This document shows positions 36,361 to 44,919 of a stretch of DNA of 64,000 bases, one piece after another. Position numbers and translations under genes: made by a program. Source of the stretch: Bacteroidota bacterium. Lineage in GTDB: Bacteria; Bacteroidota; Bacteroidia; JAHEXY01. The DNA lies in the NCBI GenBank assembly GCA_023251875.1, contig JAHEXY010000004.1, positions 1 to 64,000 of the forward strand, written 5' to 3'. Under the pieces are notes generated by a model. That model searched no databases. It worked only from the letters and a program-made list of their open reading frames with translations, and was not told where the DNA came from. Every line of letters begins with the position of its first letter. Positions within the stretch are counted from its first letter, which is position 1.

Positions 36361-37357
36361 GTTCTTTAGTTAAATGATATTTTTTAAACCACTCAACAGT
36401 AATTTTTAATCCATCCTTAAGTTTTACCTTAGGATTATATTCAATCATTTGATGTGCTAAAGAGATATCGGCCAATGAATCATGAATATCTCCATCTCTT
36501 TTTGATCTATAGGTTGGATTTATTTTTGAATCTAATAAATCTTTTATAGTATTAAACAATTCATTAATTGAAATTCTATCTCCCACAGCAATATTGTAAA
36601 CTTTATTTAAAGCATTTTTATTACTTGTAAAAAGTGCCTTTATATTGGCTTGTACAGCATTTTCTACATATGTGAAATCCCGGGTTTGTTCGCCATCACC
36701 ATTAATAAATGGAGAATTACCATTTGCCAAATAATCAACAAACAAAGGAATTACAGCAGCATAAGGTCCTTGAGGACTTTGACGCGGACCAAAAATGTTA
36801 AAATACCTAAGACCTATTACTTCAAAGCCATACACTTTATAAAATACATCTGCATATATTTCATTGGTAAGTTTTGATACAGCATACGGGGATAAAGGTT
36901 TGCCAATTTGATCTTCTGTTTTAGGAAGTTCTAAACTATCTCCATAAACAGACGATGAACTTGCATAAACAAAACGCTTTATTTTATTTTCTTTTGCTGC
37001 AGTTATCACATTTAAAAATCCACTTACGTTTGCAAGATTGGTTGCCACAGGATTATCAATGGATCTAGGAACGGAGCCCAATGCAGCTTGATGCAATACG
37101 TAATCAATTTTATCTGTCGCTATTAAACACGTTGTATAATCTGTAATATCTCCTTTAATAAATTCAAAATTAGGATAATTTTCAAAAGCTTCAATATTTT
37201 CAATAAATCCTGTAGATAAATCATCAAGAACTTTAACTTTACCGGCTCCATGATTTAAAAGATATTCTACTATATGAGAGCCAATAAATCCGGCACCACC
37301 CGTAACTAGGAATGAATATTTTTTAAGTTCTATATTTTCAGGGTGAAAGGTATGCAT
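36338..37357 (-). CDS. UDP-GlcNAc/UDP-GlcNAcA 4-epimerase (WbpP/TviC-like)
   Basis: A 339-residue extended short-chain dehydrogenase. The NAD-binding VTGGAGFIGSHIVEYLL starts near residue 17; the catalytic Ser-Tyr-Lys set is in YASSSSVYGD and SPYAVSKL. LRYFNIFGPRQSPQGPYAA and FINGDGEQTRDFTYVENA are close to WbpP and TviC, which epimerise C4 of UDP-N-acetyl sugars or their uronic acids. The nearby TviB-like dehydrogenase fits this: together they would make UDP-GalNAcA from UDP-GlcNAc, as in Vi antigen synthesis. Substrate choice is inferred from similarity and neighbours. It lies 24 bp after rfbB. Confidence 0.85.
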   Translation of the reverse strand: MHTFHPENIELKKYSFLVTGGAGFIGSHIVEYLLNHGAGKVKVLDDLSTGFIENIEAFENYPNFEFIKGDITDYTTCLIATDKIDYVLHQAALGSVPRSIDNPVATNLANVSGFLNVITAAKENKIKRFVYASSSSVYGDSLELPKTEDQIGKPLSPYAVSKLTNEIYADVFYKVYGFEVIGLRYFNIFGPRQSPQGPYAAVIPLFVDYLANGNSPFINGDGEQTRDFTYVENAVQANIKALFTSNKNALNKVYNIAVGDRISINELFNTIKDLLDSKINPTYRSKRDGDIHDSLADISLAHQMIEYNPKVKLKDGLKITVEWFKKYHLTKEHVGIASK

Positions 37358-37381
37358 GAGTCTTTAAATTCAAATTTCTAT

Positions 37382-38440
37382 TTATGCAATATTATATTGT
37401 TGTTTGTAATAGGTTTTGTATGCTCCGGATGTAATATGATTTAACCATGCTTCATTTGCAAGATACCAATCAACTGTTTTTTCTAAACCTTGTTCAAAAG
37501 TAACAGATGGTTTCCAACCCAATGCCGCTTGAATTTTTGATGAATCAATAGCGTACCTTAAATCATGGCCTGCTCTGTCTTTTACAAAAGTAATGAGTTT
37601 AGCTGATGTTCCAGCAAGTCTATTTAGCTTTTTATCCATTATTTCACAAAGCTTATGAATCAAGTCTATATTTTTCCACTCATTAGATCCTCCTATATTA
37701 TAGGTCTCTCCAATTTTTCCTTTATGATAAATCATATCAATTGCTAAAGCATGGTCTTCAACAAACAGCCAATCGCGTATGTTTACACCCTCTCCATATA
37801 CTGGAACGGGTTTGTTATTTTTAATATTATTAATGGCAAGTGGGATTAATTTCTCCGGAAACTGGTGAGAACCATAATTATTGGAGCAATTAGAAATTAC
37901 CACGGGTATTTTAAAAGTATGATGATACGCCCGCACCAAATGATCTGAACTTGCCTTTGAAGCAGAGTAAGGGCTACGAGGATCATAAGAAGTCTCTTCA
38001 GTAAAAAAGCCACTTTCTCCTAATGAGCCATATACTTCATCTGTTGAAACATGATAAAATCTTTTCTCATCAGTATTTTTACAAATACTTCTAAATGCAT
38101 TGAGCAAATTTGCTGTACCAATAATATTGGTATTGATAAATTCAATTGGATTTGAAATGGAACGATCAACATGTGATTCTGCAGCCAAATGAATAACGCC
38201 ATCAAATTGATGTTCTTCAAATAATTTAAAAATAAAATCAGCATCAACAATGTCTCCTTTTACAAAACGATAATTGCTTTTAGTCTCAATTTCTTTTAAA
38301 TTTTCAAGATTACCTGCATAAGTAAGCTTATCTATATTTATAATCAAACAGTTTGAATAATTATTCACAAAGCGCCTTATTACATGGGAACCAATAAATC
38401 CGGCACCTCCGGTAATCAATATTTTTTTTTCAAACATCAT
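37382..38440 (-). CDS. rfbB: dTDP-glucose 4,6-dehydratase
   Basis: A 352-residue extended short-chain dehydrogenase that makes dTDP-4-keto-6-deoxyglucose, the branch point to L-rhamnose and other deoxysugars. Motifs are TGGAGFIGSHVIRRF, HLAAESHVDRSI, the catalytic STDEVYGSLGE and SPYSASKASSDHLVRAY, and SNCSNNYGSHQFPEKLIP. Length and motifs are standard. The other dTDP-rhamnose genes (rfbA, rfbC, rfbD) are not in this window, so they must be elsewhere or the product goes to another sugar. It is the fourth gene of the operon, 33 bp after galE. Confidence 0.95.
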   Translation of the reverse strand: MMFEKKILITGGAGFIGSHVIRRFVNNYSNCLIINIDKLTYAGNLENLKEIETKSNYRFVKGDIVDADFIFKLFEEHQFDGVIHLAAESHVDRSISNPIEFINTNIIGTANLLNAFRSICKNTDEKRFYHVSTDEVYGSLGESGFFTEETSYDPRSPYSASKASSDHLVRAYHHTFKIPVVISNCSNNYGSHQFPEKLIPLAINNIKNNKPVPVYGEGVNIRDWLFVEDHALAIDMIYHKGKIGETYNIGGSNEWKNIDLIHKLCEIMDKKLNRLAGTSAKLITFVKDRAGHDLRYAIDSSKIQAALGWKPSVTFEQGLEKTVDWYLANEAWLNHITSGAYKTYYKQQYNIA

Positions 38441-38473
38441 ATATCAATTATTTCTAATTTTAAAATTATTTAT

Positions 38474-39535
38474 CTATGGAAGATGTCTTTCCTCCCTCTC
38501 CTTTGGAGAGGGCTGGGGAGAGAGGTGTTGTTCCCATTTCCAGGCTGAATCAAGCATATCGTACAAATTCAAATGTGCTTTCCAACCTAATTCTTCATTT
38601 GCAAAAGTAGTATCGGCATAAATTGAAACAATATCACCAGCTCTTCTTTTTGCTATTTTATAATTTAATTTCTTATTCGAAACTTTCTCAAACGCATGAA
38701 TAACTTCTAAAACCGAATTGCCAATACCCGTACCGATATTAAACACCTCATAGTTTTTTTTATTTTTAGAGCTTAATAAACGATTGAGAGAAATAACATG
38801 AGCCTTTGCCAAATCAACTACGTGTATAAAATCTCTAATACAAGAACCGTCAGGAGTTGGATAATCATTACCAAAAACGCTTAAACAATCTCTTTTACCA
38901 ATAGCCGTTTGTGTAATAAAAGGAACCAAATTATTGGGAACTCCAATTGGATACTCCCCTATTAATGCTGAACTGTGAGCCCCGGCAGGATTAAAATACC
39001 GTAAAGCAATACATTTAATTTGATCATTTGAATGAATAGTGTCTTGTATAATTTTCTCACAAATTTGTTTGGTATTACCATAGGGAGAATTTGCTTTTAG
39101 CATTTCAAAATTTTCTGTTACGGGTAATTGAGCCGGCTCTCCATATACAGTACAGGAAGACGAAAAAACAAAATTGGTAACATTATAATTTTGCATGCAT
39201 TTCATCAAATTAATTAATGAAACCAGATTATTATAATAATATTTTAAAGGAGCTACAACACTTTCGCCAACAGCTTTAAACGCAGCAAAATGTATAACAC
39301 CTGTTATTTGGGGATATTTCTTAAACAGATTATTGAGTTGTGTTTCATCACAAACATCTATCAATTCAAAATGGGCTTGAATGCCTGTAATAGAAAAAAT
39401 AGCATCAACAACGCTGGCATTTGAATTAGCAAGATTATCTGCAATTACAACATCAAAACCACTTTGTTGAAGTTCAACAACGGTATGCGATCCAATATAC
39501 CCTGTACCACCTGTTACTAAAATGAGAGGTTTCAA
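38474..39535 (-). CDS. galE: UDP-glucose 4-epimerase with repeat-encoded C-terminal tail
   Basis: A 353-residue enzyme that interconverts UDP-glucose and UDP-galactose, with NAD motif TGGTGYIGSHTVVEL, catalytic SSSCTVYG and NSPYGNTKQICEK, and RYFNPAGAHSS. The normal GalE fold ends near WKWEQ, about residue 337. The last 16 residues (HLSPQPSPKEREERHLP) are encoded by a dispersed palindromic repeat (38491-38530) also found between genes elsewhere. The repeat has evidently inserted at or before the original stop codon and supplied a new tail. The tail is charged and unlikely to affect the active site. It is the third gene of the operon. Confidence 0.94.
   Translation of the reverse strand: MKPLILVTGGTGYIGSHTVVELQQSGFDVVIADNLANSNASVVDAIFSITGIQAHFELIDVCDETQLNNLFKKYPQITGVIHFAAFKAVGESVVAPLKYYYNNLVSLINLMKCMQNYNVTNFVFSSSCTVYGEPAQLPVTENFEMLKANSPYGNTKQICEKIIQDTIHSNDQIKCIALRYFNPAGAHSSALIGEYPIGVPNNLVPFITQTAIGKRDCLSVFGNDYPTPDGSCIRDFIHVVDLAKAHVISLNRLLSSKNKKNYEVFNIGTGIGNSVLEVIHAFEKVSNKKLNYKIAKRRAGDIVSIYADTTFANEELGWKAHLNLYDMLDSAWKWEQHLSPQPSPKEREERHLP
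38491..38530. repeat. CCCTCTCC-TTTGG-AGAGGG dispersed palindromic repeat, copy 3, inside galE
   Basis: CCTCCCTCTCCTTTGGAGAG followed by GGCTGGGGAGAGAGGTGTT. It contains a near-perfect 19-bp palindrome and is translated as the end of GalE on the minus strand. Confidence 0.75.
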
Positions 39536-39573
39536 ATATATTTTTTTATCCAGTTATAAAAAAAATGTATGTA

Positions 39574-39613
39574 CAACTAACAACTATAAACCAACAACTA
39601 ATAACGATTCTTA
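39574..39613. repeat. AACAACTAATAACGA-type short repeat, copy 2
   Basis: Imperfect CAACTAACAACTATAAACC and AACAACTAATAACGATTC units run up to and into the stop codon of the nucleotide-sugar dehydrogenase gene. Related to 13104-13140. Confidence 0.55.
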
Positions 39614-40900
39614 CAAACTCCAATATTCAAGAGTTTTTAATTTATTCTTGTAAATACCTTTTAAATCAACTAAAAGGCCTTTAGGGGCAAGTATCGATTT
39701 AAAATATTTTTCATTTAAATTTAAATATGGTTTATGATTAACAGCTACAATAACGGCATCATAACCATGTCCAATATTCTTAGATAATTCAAAACCATAT
39801 TCGTGCTTTAATTCATCTGATTCAGCATGCGGATCAATAACCGTAACATTTACGCCAAATGATTTTAATTCATTAATTACATCTGCCACTTTTGAATTGC
39901 GTATGTCTGAAACATTTTCTTTAAATGTAGCTCCCATTACCAAAACATTGGCTTTTAAAATATTTTTGCCATTGGCTACAATTTTTTTAACAGTTTGGCG
40001 TGCTACATAAAACCCCATAGAATCATTTACATCACGACCAGAATTTATCACTTTTGAATGATAGCCTGTTGTTTTGGCTTTAAAAGTTAAATAATAAGGA
40101 TCTACCCCAATACAATGACCTCCTACTAAGCCAGGATAGAATTTCAAGAAATTCCATTTGGTTCCTGCAGCTTCAAGTACATCGTATGTATTAATATCTA
40201 AACGATCAAATATTACAGAAAGTTCATTCATCAATGCAATATTTACATCACGCTGCGTGTTTTCAATAATTTTTGCAGCTTCTGCTACTTTAATAGTTGA
40301 AGCTCTATGAACGCCTGCTTCAACAACTAATTCATACACTTTTGCTACCGTATTTAAGGTTTCTTTATCACAACCCGAAACTACTTTAATTACTTTTTTT
40401 AAGGTATGTTCTTTATCACCGGGATTAATTCTTTCAGGAGAATAACCTACCTTAAAATCTTTCATAAATTTTAAACCGGATATCTCTTCCAAAATGGGAA
40501 TACAATCTTCTTCCGTACATCCCGGATAAACGGTAGATTCATATACAACAATATCTCCCTTTTTAAGAGCTTTTGCTACTGTACGGGTTGCACTTAATAG
40601 TGGGGTAAGATCTGGTAAATTATGAACATCTATAGGAGTAGGCACTGCAACAATAAAAAATGTTGCTTGTTTTAAGTCTTCAATTTTATTCGTAAATAAA
40701 ATATCACTCCCTTTAAATTCTGCAGCACTTAATTCATTACTGGGATCAATGCCTTTTTTCATTAATGCCACACGCTTTTCATTAATATCAAAACCTATAA
40801 CAGAAATCTTTTTTGCAAATTCTAATGCAATTGGAAGTCCAACATAGCCTAAGCCAATAACAGATAATTTTGTTTTTTTCTTAATAAGGTCGTTATACAT
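39611..40900 (-). CDS. UDP-N-acetyl sugar 6-dehydrogenase (WbpA/TviB-like)
   Basis: A 429-residue NAD-dependent dehydrogenase that oxidises C6 of a UDP-sugar twice to the uronic acid. The N-terminal SVIGLGYVGLPIALEF, VAVPTPID, STVYPGCTE and the catalytic Cys in GLVGGHCIGVDPYYLT are all present. Similarity is closest to TviB and WbpA (UDP-GlcNAc or UDP-GalNAc to uronic acid) rather than UDP-glucose dehydrogenase, as shown by YSPERINPGD. With the WbpP/TviC-like epimerase and WbpB-like dehydrogenase around it, it should feed N-acetylated uronic acids into a surface polysaccharide. It is the second gene of the operon. Confidence 0.9.
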   Translation of the reverse strand: MYNDLIKKKTKLSVIGLGYVGLPIALEFAKKISVIGFDINEKRVALMKKGIDPSNELSAAEFKGSDILFTNKIEDLKQATFFIVAVPTPIDVHNLPDLTPLLSATRTVAKALKKGDIVVYESTVYPGCTEEDCIPILEEISGLKFMKDFKVGYSPERINPGDKEHTLKKVIKVVSGCDKETLNTVAKVYELVVEAGVHRASTIKVAEAAKIIENTQRDVNIALMNELSVIFDRLDINTYDVLEAAGTKWNFLKFYPGLVGGHCIGVDPYYLTFKAKTTGYHSKVINSGRDVNDSMGFYVARQTVKKIVANGKNILKANVLVMGATFKENVSDIRNSKVADVINELKSFGVNVTVIDPHAESDELKHEYGFELSKNIGHGYDAVIVAVNHKPYLNLNEKYFKSILAPKGLLVDLKGIYKNKLKTLEYWSL

Positions 40901-40920
40901 TGTAAATAGATAATTGAAAA

Positions 40921-42021
40921 TTATATTAATATTGGTTTTACCTCAGTGTTATGTTTTTTATTCTGAGCAATGGTATTGTCTTTATTTCTTAAAGCATAAA
41001 TTCTTTCAATAATGTCAACTACTTTTAATCCTTCTAATGCATTGGTTGTGATACTTGTTTTTCCTTTTAATGTATCAACCACATTTTCAATAATAAAATG
41101 ATGGTTGGCGGCCGATCCCTTATAAGTACCATAATCATTTGCGGGACTAGCCGGAGGTAATGTAGGCATTTGATAATCCTGAATATGACAATATTCTACT
41201 TCATTCATATACTGACCTCCTATTTTAACACTTCCTTTGCTACCTATAATGGTCATGCTACTCTCTAAATTCTTATCCCAAATAGCCGTTGAATAATTAA
41301 TAGAACCAATACCTTCGTTTACAAAATTAAAGTTAACCAATCCTGAATCTTCAAAATCGGTAGAATGGGTATGTGAAAAATCTCCAAACTTAGCTTGTAT
41401 ATTATAGATGTCGCCAAAAAGCCAATACATAATATCAATAAAATGAGAAAACTGAGTAAAAAGTGTACCTCCATCTAATTCTTGGGTCCCTTTCCATCCC
41501 CCGGCTTTGTAATATCGATCATCTCTATTCCAGTAACAATTAAGCTGAACCAAAAAAACATCGCCTAATAATTTCTGCTCAATTACATCTTTAATCCACA
41601 CCGATGGGGGGGAGTAGCGATTTTGCATCACACAAAACAAATGCTTAGAAACTTGTAATGATTTAAAAATGATAGCCTCACAGCTTGCTTTTGTAAGTGC
41701 CATAGGTTTTTCACAAACAACGTGATGCTTGTATTCTAGGGCTTTTAATGAATGTTCACCATGTAATCCATTAGGCGTACAAATATTTACTACGTCAAAC
41801 TCTATTTCTGAATTAAAAAGGGCCTCAACTGTAGAAAAAAAAGGCACATTGTATTCTTCTATTCCAAGCTCTTGCTTTGTTTTTACATCACAAAGAGCAA
41901 CTAACTCAGCCTCAGGGTTTCTCTTAATCATTTCAGCATGCCGCTTTCCAATATGGCCACAACCCAGCACTGCAAATCGAATTTTACGATTGTTTGAATC
42001 CTTTACATTTGCATTGTTCAT
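40921..42021 (-). CDS. Gfo/Idh/MocA-family oxidoreductase, WbpB/WlbA-like
   Basis: A 366-residue NAD-dependent sugar dehydrogenase. The N-terminal FAVLGCGHIGKRHAEMI is the nucleotide-binding motif and VVCEKPMALT carries the conserved EKP lysine. GGGxLxxQxSHFID-type sequence (DGGTLFTQFSHFIDIMYWLF) supplies the active-site His. WbpB and WlbA oxidise C3 of UDP-GlcNAcA on the way to 2,3-diamino uronic acids. The aminotransferase and acetyltransferase that complete that route are not here, so the exact product is open. It is the first gene of the six-gene operon and has a perfect promoter upstream. Confidence 0.85.
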   Translation of the reverse strand: MNNANVKDSNNRKIRFAVLGCGHIGKRHAEMIKRNPEAELVALCDVKTKQELGIEEYNVPFFSTVEALFNSEIEFDVVNICTPNGLHGEHSLKALEYKHHVVCEKPMALTKASCEAIIFKSLQVSKHLFCVMQNRYSPPSVWIKDVIEQKLLGDVFLVQLNCYWNRDDRYYKAGGWKGTQELDGGTLFTQFSHFIDIMYWLFGDIYNIQAKFGDFSHTHSTDFEDSGLVNFNFVNEGIGSINYSTAIWDKNLESSMTIIGSKGSVKIGGQYMNEVEYCHIQDYQMPTLPPASPANDYGTYKGSAANHHFIIENVVDTLKGKTSITTNALEGLKVVDIIERIYALRNKDNTIAQNKKHNTEVKPILI

Positions 42022-42059
42022 ATTCTAATAAATTGGATAAACTAGGCCATTTGAGCCTG

Positions 42060-42090
42060 CAAAATTAATTTTTAAACTGAGAGCTTCAAA
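42060..42090 (-). promoter_or_regulatory. Housekeeping promoter of the nucleotide-sugar operon
   Basis: On the minus strand, TTTG (42087-42090), a 19-bp spacer and TAATTTTG (42060-42067) match the Bacteroidota consensus in sequence and spacing. The first ATG is 39 bases downstream. Confidence 0.65.
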
Positions 42091-42212
42091 ATTAAATGCT
42101 TAAATATTACTTTATTGTTGAAAAAAACTAAAATAAGCTACCATTTTAAGGGATAACATAAAATAAAAAATACATATTTAACAAAACACGGCATTAAAAA
42201 TATGGGGTAGTA

Positions 42213-42243
42213 TTGGAAAAAACATATATAAATTGTAAATTTG
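42213..42243 (+). promoter_or_regulatory. Possible promoter of glutamine synthetase
   Basis: TTG (42213-42215), a 20-bp spacer and TAAATTTG (42236-42243). The -7 element is perfect; the -33 element is partial. It implies a long leader. Confidence 0.35.
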
Positions 42244-42395
42244 ATTCATAAAAATAGGGGTGTTGATAAAAAAATAATCATTTTTATTATGTTGGCTCAA
42301 AAATATACCTACATTCGTTCATCCAAAAAAATGCTTGCTGCAAGCAAAATAAATTTTAGAAACAAAACTATAAACCAATTTTAAAATTCAACATT

Positions 42396-44672
42396 ATGGG
42401 AAGTTTAAGAAAAAGTGCACTTCATGAAATTTCTACCAGAAAGCCTGTTCCAGTAACAACTCCTTCTGATAAAGTTTCTGATTATTACGGTACAAATGTG
42501 TTCAACAAAAACACCATGAATAAATACCTCTCAAAAGAGTCGTATGAAAAAGTAATGGAAGCAATTGAAAATTCTACTAGAATTGATCGTAAAATTGCCG
42601 ATCAGGTAGCACATTCAATGAAAACATGGGCATTAGAAAAAGGAGCAACACATTTTACACACTGGTTTCAGCCTTTAACAGGCTTAACAGCTGAAAAACA
42701 TGATGCTTTTTTTGAACCTACAGGCAATGGAGATGCTATTGAGAAATTTAGCGGCAGTGAATTAGCACAACAAGAACCGGATGCATCAAGCTTTCCGAGT
42801 GGAGGTATTAGAAACACTTTTGAAGCAAGAGGCTATACAGCATGGGATCCTGCATCACCTGCATTTATTTTAGGAAAGACACTTTGCATACCTACTATAT
42901 ATATATCCTATACCGGAGAAACGCTTGATGTTAAAACACCGCTTCTTAAAGCATTAACGTCTATAGATAAAGCTGCTACTGAAGTTTGCCAATATTTTGA
43001 TAAAAATGTTACCAAAGTTTCTGCAACCTTAGGTTGGGAGCAAGAATATTTTTTGGTTGACAGTGCATTATTCAATGCTCGCCCTGATCTTGAATTAACA
43101 GGCAGAACTTTATTTGGCCATGCTCCTGCAAGAGGACAACAATTAGAAGATCATTATTTTGGTTCTATCTCTGAAAGAGTGCTTGCATTTATTCGTGAAT
43201 TAGAAACCGAGTGTTTAATATTAGGTATTCCTGTTCGTACGCGCCATAACGAAGTTGCTCCTAATCAATTTGAGTGCGCTCCCATTTTTGAAGAAGCTAA
43301 TTTAGCTGTTGATCACAACTTGCTTTTAATGGATGTGATGGAAAAAGTTGCCAGACGCCATAATTTTAGAGTGTTGTTACACGAAAAACCTTTTGCAAAT
43401 GTAAACGGATCGGGTAAACACAACAACTGGTCGATGCAAACGGATACTGGGGTTAATTTATTACGCCCGGGAAAAACGCCAAAAACCAATCTTCAATTCT
43501 TAACATTCTTTGTTAATACTATTAAAGCAGTTCATGAATATGCCGATATATTAAGAGCAAGCATTGCATCTGTAGCTAACGATCATCGCCTTGGCGCTAA
43601 CGAGGCTCCTCCTGCCATTATTTCAATTTTTATTGGCGAGCAATTAACTAAAATATTAACGGAACTAGAAGAAAAGGTACATTCAGGAAAATTAACACCT
43701 GAAGAAAAAACCAATATCAAATTAAACATTGGACGTATTCCTGAAATATTATTGGATAATACCGATAGAAACAGAACTTCTCCATTTGCTTTTACAGGAA
43801 ATAAATTTGAATTCCGTGCTGTGGGTTCATCTGCAAATTGCGGTTGGCCAATGACTGTACTTAATTTAATTGTTGCCGATCAACTTCGTAAATTTAAAAA
43901 AGAAGTGGATGCTCAAATAGAAAAAGGATCGGATAAAGATGTTGCCATTCTTCAAGTATTGAGAGACTATATTATTACATCAAAAAAAGTATTGTTTGAA
44001 GGAAACGGATATAGCGAAGAGTGGGAAAAAGAAGCAGCTAAAAGAGGTTTGCCAAATGTAAAAACTACTCCTGAAGCATTAGATGCATTGGTAACCAAAA
44101 AGAATGTTGCTTTATTTACAACGCATGAAGTTTTTTCTGAGCGAGAAGCGCATAGTCGCCATGAAATTGCTCTTGAAAACTATCTTAAAAAATTACAAAT
44201 TGAAGCCAGAGTTGCAGGAGAATTAGTATACACGCACATTATTCCTGCTGCACTTAAATACCAAAATCTTTTAATTGAAAATGTAAAGGGACTTACCAGT
44301 ATTGGGTTGGGTGTTATGGAAATGGCTACTGAACCTGTTTTAGAAACAACAGGAGCAACTAAAACTGCAAAAACAGCATTTAAATCGATAACCAAAGAAA
44401 CAGCCGATACTAATTTTTCAAGCACTCAGTTGGAACTAGTAAAAAGCATTTCATACCATGTAAATACTATAAAAACAGGTGTGGATAAAATGGTAAATGA
44501 GCGTAAACTTGCAAATGCACATGCTGATACCCGAGACAAGGCTTTTGCTTATTGCAACAATGTAAAACCTTATTTAGAAGAAATTCGCTACCATGTTGAT
44601 AAACTCGAGATGTTGGTAGAAGATGAATTGTGGCCATTGCCAAAATACCGCGAGATGTTGTTTACGAGATAA
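42396..44672 (+). CDS. glnN: Glutamine synthetase type III
   Basis: A 758-residue enzyme that joins ammonia and glutamate using ATP. The start (GSLRKSALHEISTRKPVP), HWFQPLTGLTAEKHDAF, LGWEQEYFLVD, RHNEVAPNQFECAPIFEEAN and NGSGKHNNWSM are hallmarks of the large type III enzymes common in Bacteroidota and cyanobacteria. These form double-hexameric rings and lack the adenylylation Tyr control of type I. The Glu in EQEYF and the His/Glu residues in RHNE and AP form the metal site. Expression is usually nitrogen-controlled; nothing here shows that directly. A heptamer repeat array begins directly at its stop codon. Confidence 0.95.
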   Translation: MGSLRKSALHEISTRKPVPVTTPSDKVSDYYGTNVFNKNTMNKYLSKESYEKVMEAIENSTRIDRKIADQVAHSMKTWALEKGATHFTHWFQPLTGLTAEKHDAFFEPTGNGDAIEKFSGSELAQQEPDASSFPSGGIRNTFEARGYTAWDPASPAFILGKTLCIPTIYISYTGETLDVKTPLLKALTSIDKAATEVCQYFDKNVTKVSATLGWEQEYFLVDSALFNARPDLELTGRTLFGHAPARGQQLEDHYFGSISERVLAFIRELETECLILGIPVRTRHNEVAPNQFECAPIFEEANLAVDHNLLLMDVMEKVARRHNFRVLLHEKPFANVNGSGKHNNWSMQTDTGVNLLRPGKTPKTNLQFLTFFVNTIKAVHEYADILRASIASVANDHRLGANEAPPAIISIFIGEQLTKILTELEEKVHSGKLTPEEKTNIKLNIGRIPEILLDNTDRNRTSPFAFTGNKFEFRAVGSSANCGWPMTVLNLIVADQLRKFKKEVDAQIEKGSDKDVAILQVLRDYIITSKKVLFEGNGYSEEWEKEAAKRGLPNVKTTPEALDALVTKKNVALFTTHEVFSEREAHSRHEIALENYLKKLQIEARVAGELVYTHIIPAALKYQNLLIENVKGLTSIGLGVMEMATEPVLETTGATKTAKTAFKSITKETADTNFSSTQLELVKSISYHVNTIKTGVDKMVNERKLANAHADTRDKAFAYCNNVKPYLEEIRYHVDKLEMLVEDELWPLPKYREMLFTR

Positions 44673-44800
44673 GAAGTCGGAAGTCGGAAGTCGGAAGTCG
44701 GAAGTCGGAAGTCGGAAGACGGAAGTCGGAAGACGGAAGTTGGAAGAATGGGAATCTTCTGACTTCCGACTTCGGTCTTCTAGCTTCTGTCTTCTTTTTT
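44673..44800. repeat. GAAGTCG heptamer array with inverted arm
   Basis: Ten tandem heptamers of GAAGTCG, with GAAGACG and GAAGTTG variants (44673-44742), are followed by a short spacer and an inverted arm of CTTCTGACTTCCGACTTCG type (44755-44794) and a T-run. The whole can fold into a long imperfect hairpin, so it may end glnN transcription. A related copy is at 17089-17152. Confidence 0.8.
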
Positions 44801-44829
44801 CTCCCTGATTAATTCCCTTAAATGTTCTT

Positions 44830-44859
44830 TTTGATTGTTTATAAATTTATCTACCTTTG
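44830..44859 (+). promoter_or_regulatory. Housekeeping promoter of the PorE-like gene
   Basis: TTTG (44830-44833), an 18-bp spacer and TACCTTTG (44852-44859), with a leader of about 55 bases before the ATG. Confidence 0.6.
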
Positions 44860-44919
44860 TACGCCCTTTATTTCGAATACCCTTATTTATTTTGATTTAA
44901 TTAATTATAATTTTTTTCT

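Larger units (their letters stand above)
42022..42395. other. 374-bp divergent regulatory region
   Basis: No gene is seen. It carries the minus-strand promoter of the sugar operon (42060-42090) and a probable plus-strand promoter for glutamine synthetase (42213-42243), followed by a leader of about 145 bases with no strong hairpin by eye. Confidence 0.6.

Noticed and set aside
44673-44800. CRISPR-like array
   Set aside because: The units are 7 bp and directly adjacent, with no spacers and no cas genes nearby.
44623-44812. Two overlapping open frames over the heptamer array, encoding Arg/Lys/Ser/Glu/Val repeats
   Set aside because: They are created by the GAAGTCG repeat, which is open in several frames, and they overlap the end of glnN. 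No start signal or homology supports a protein.
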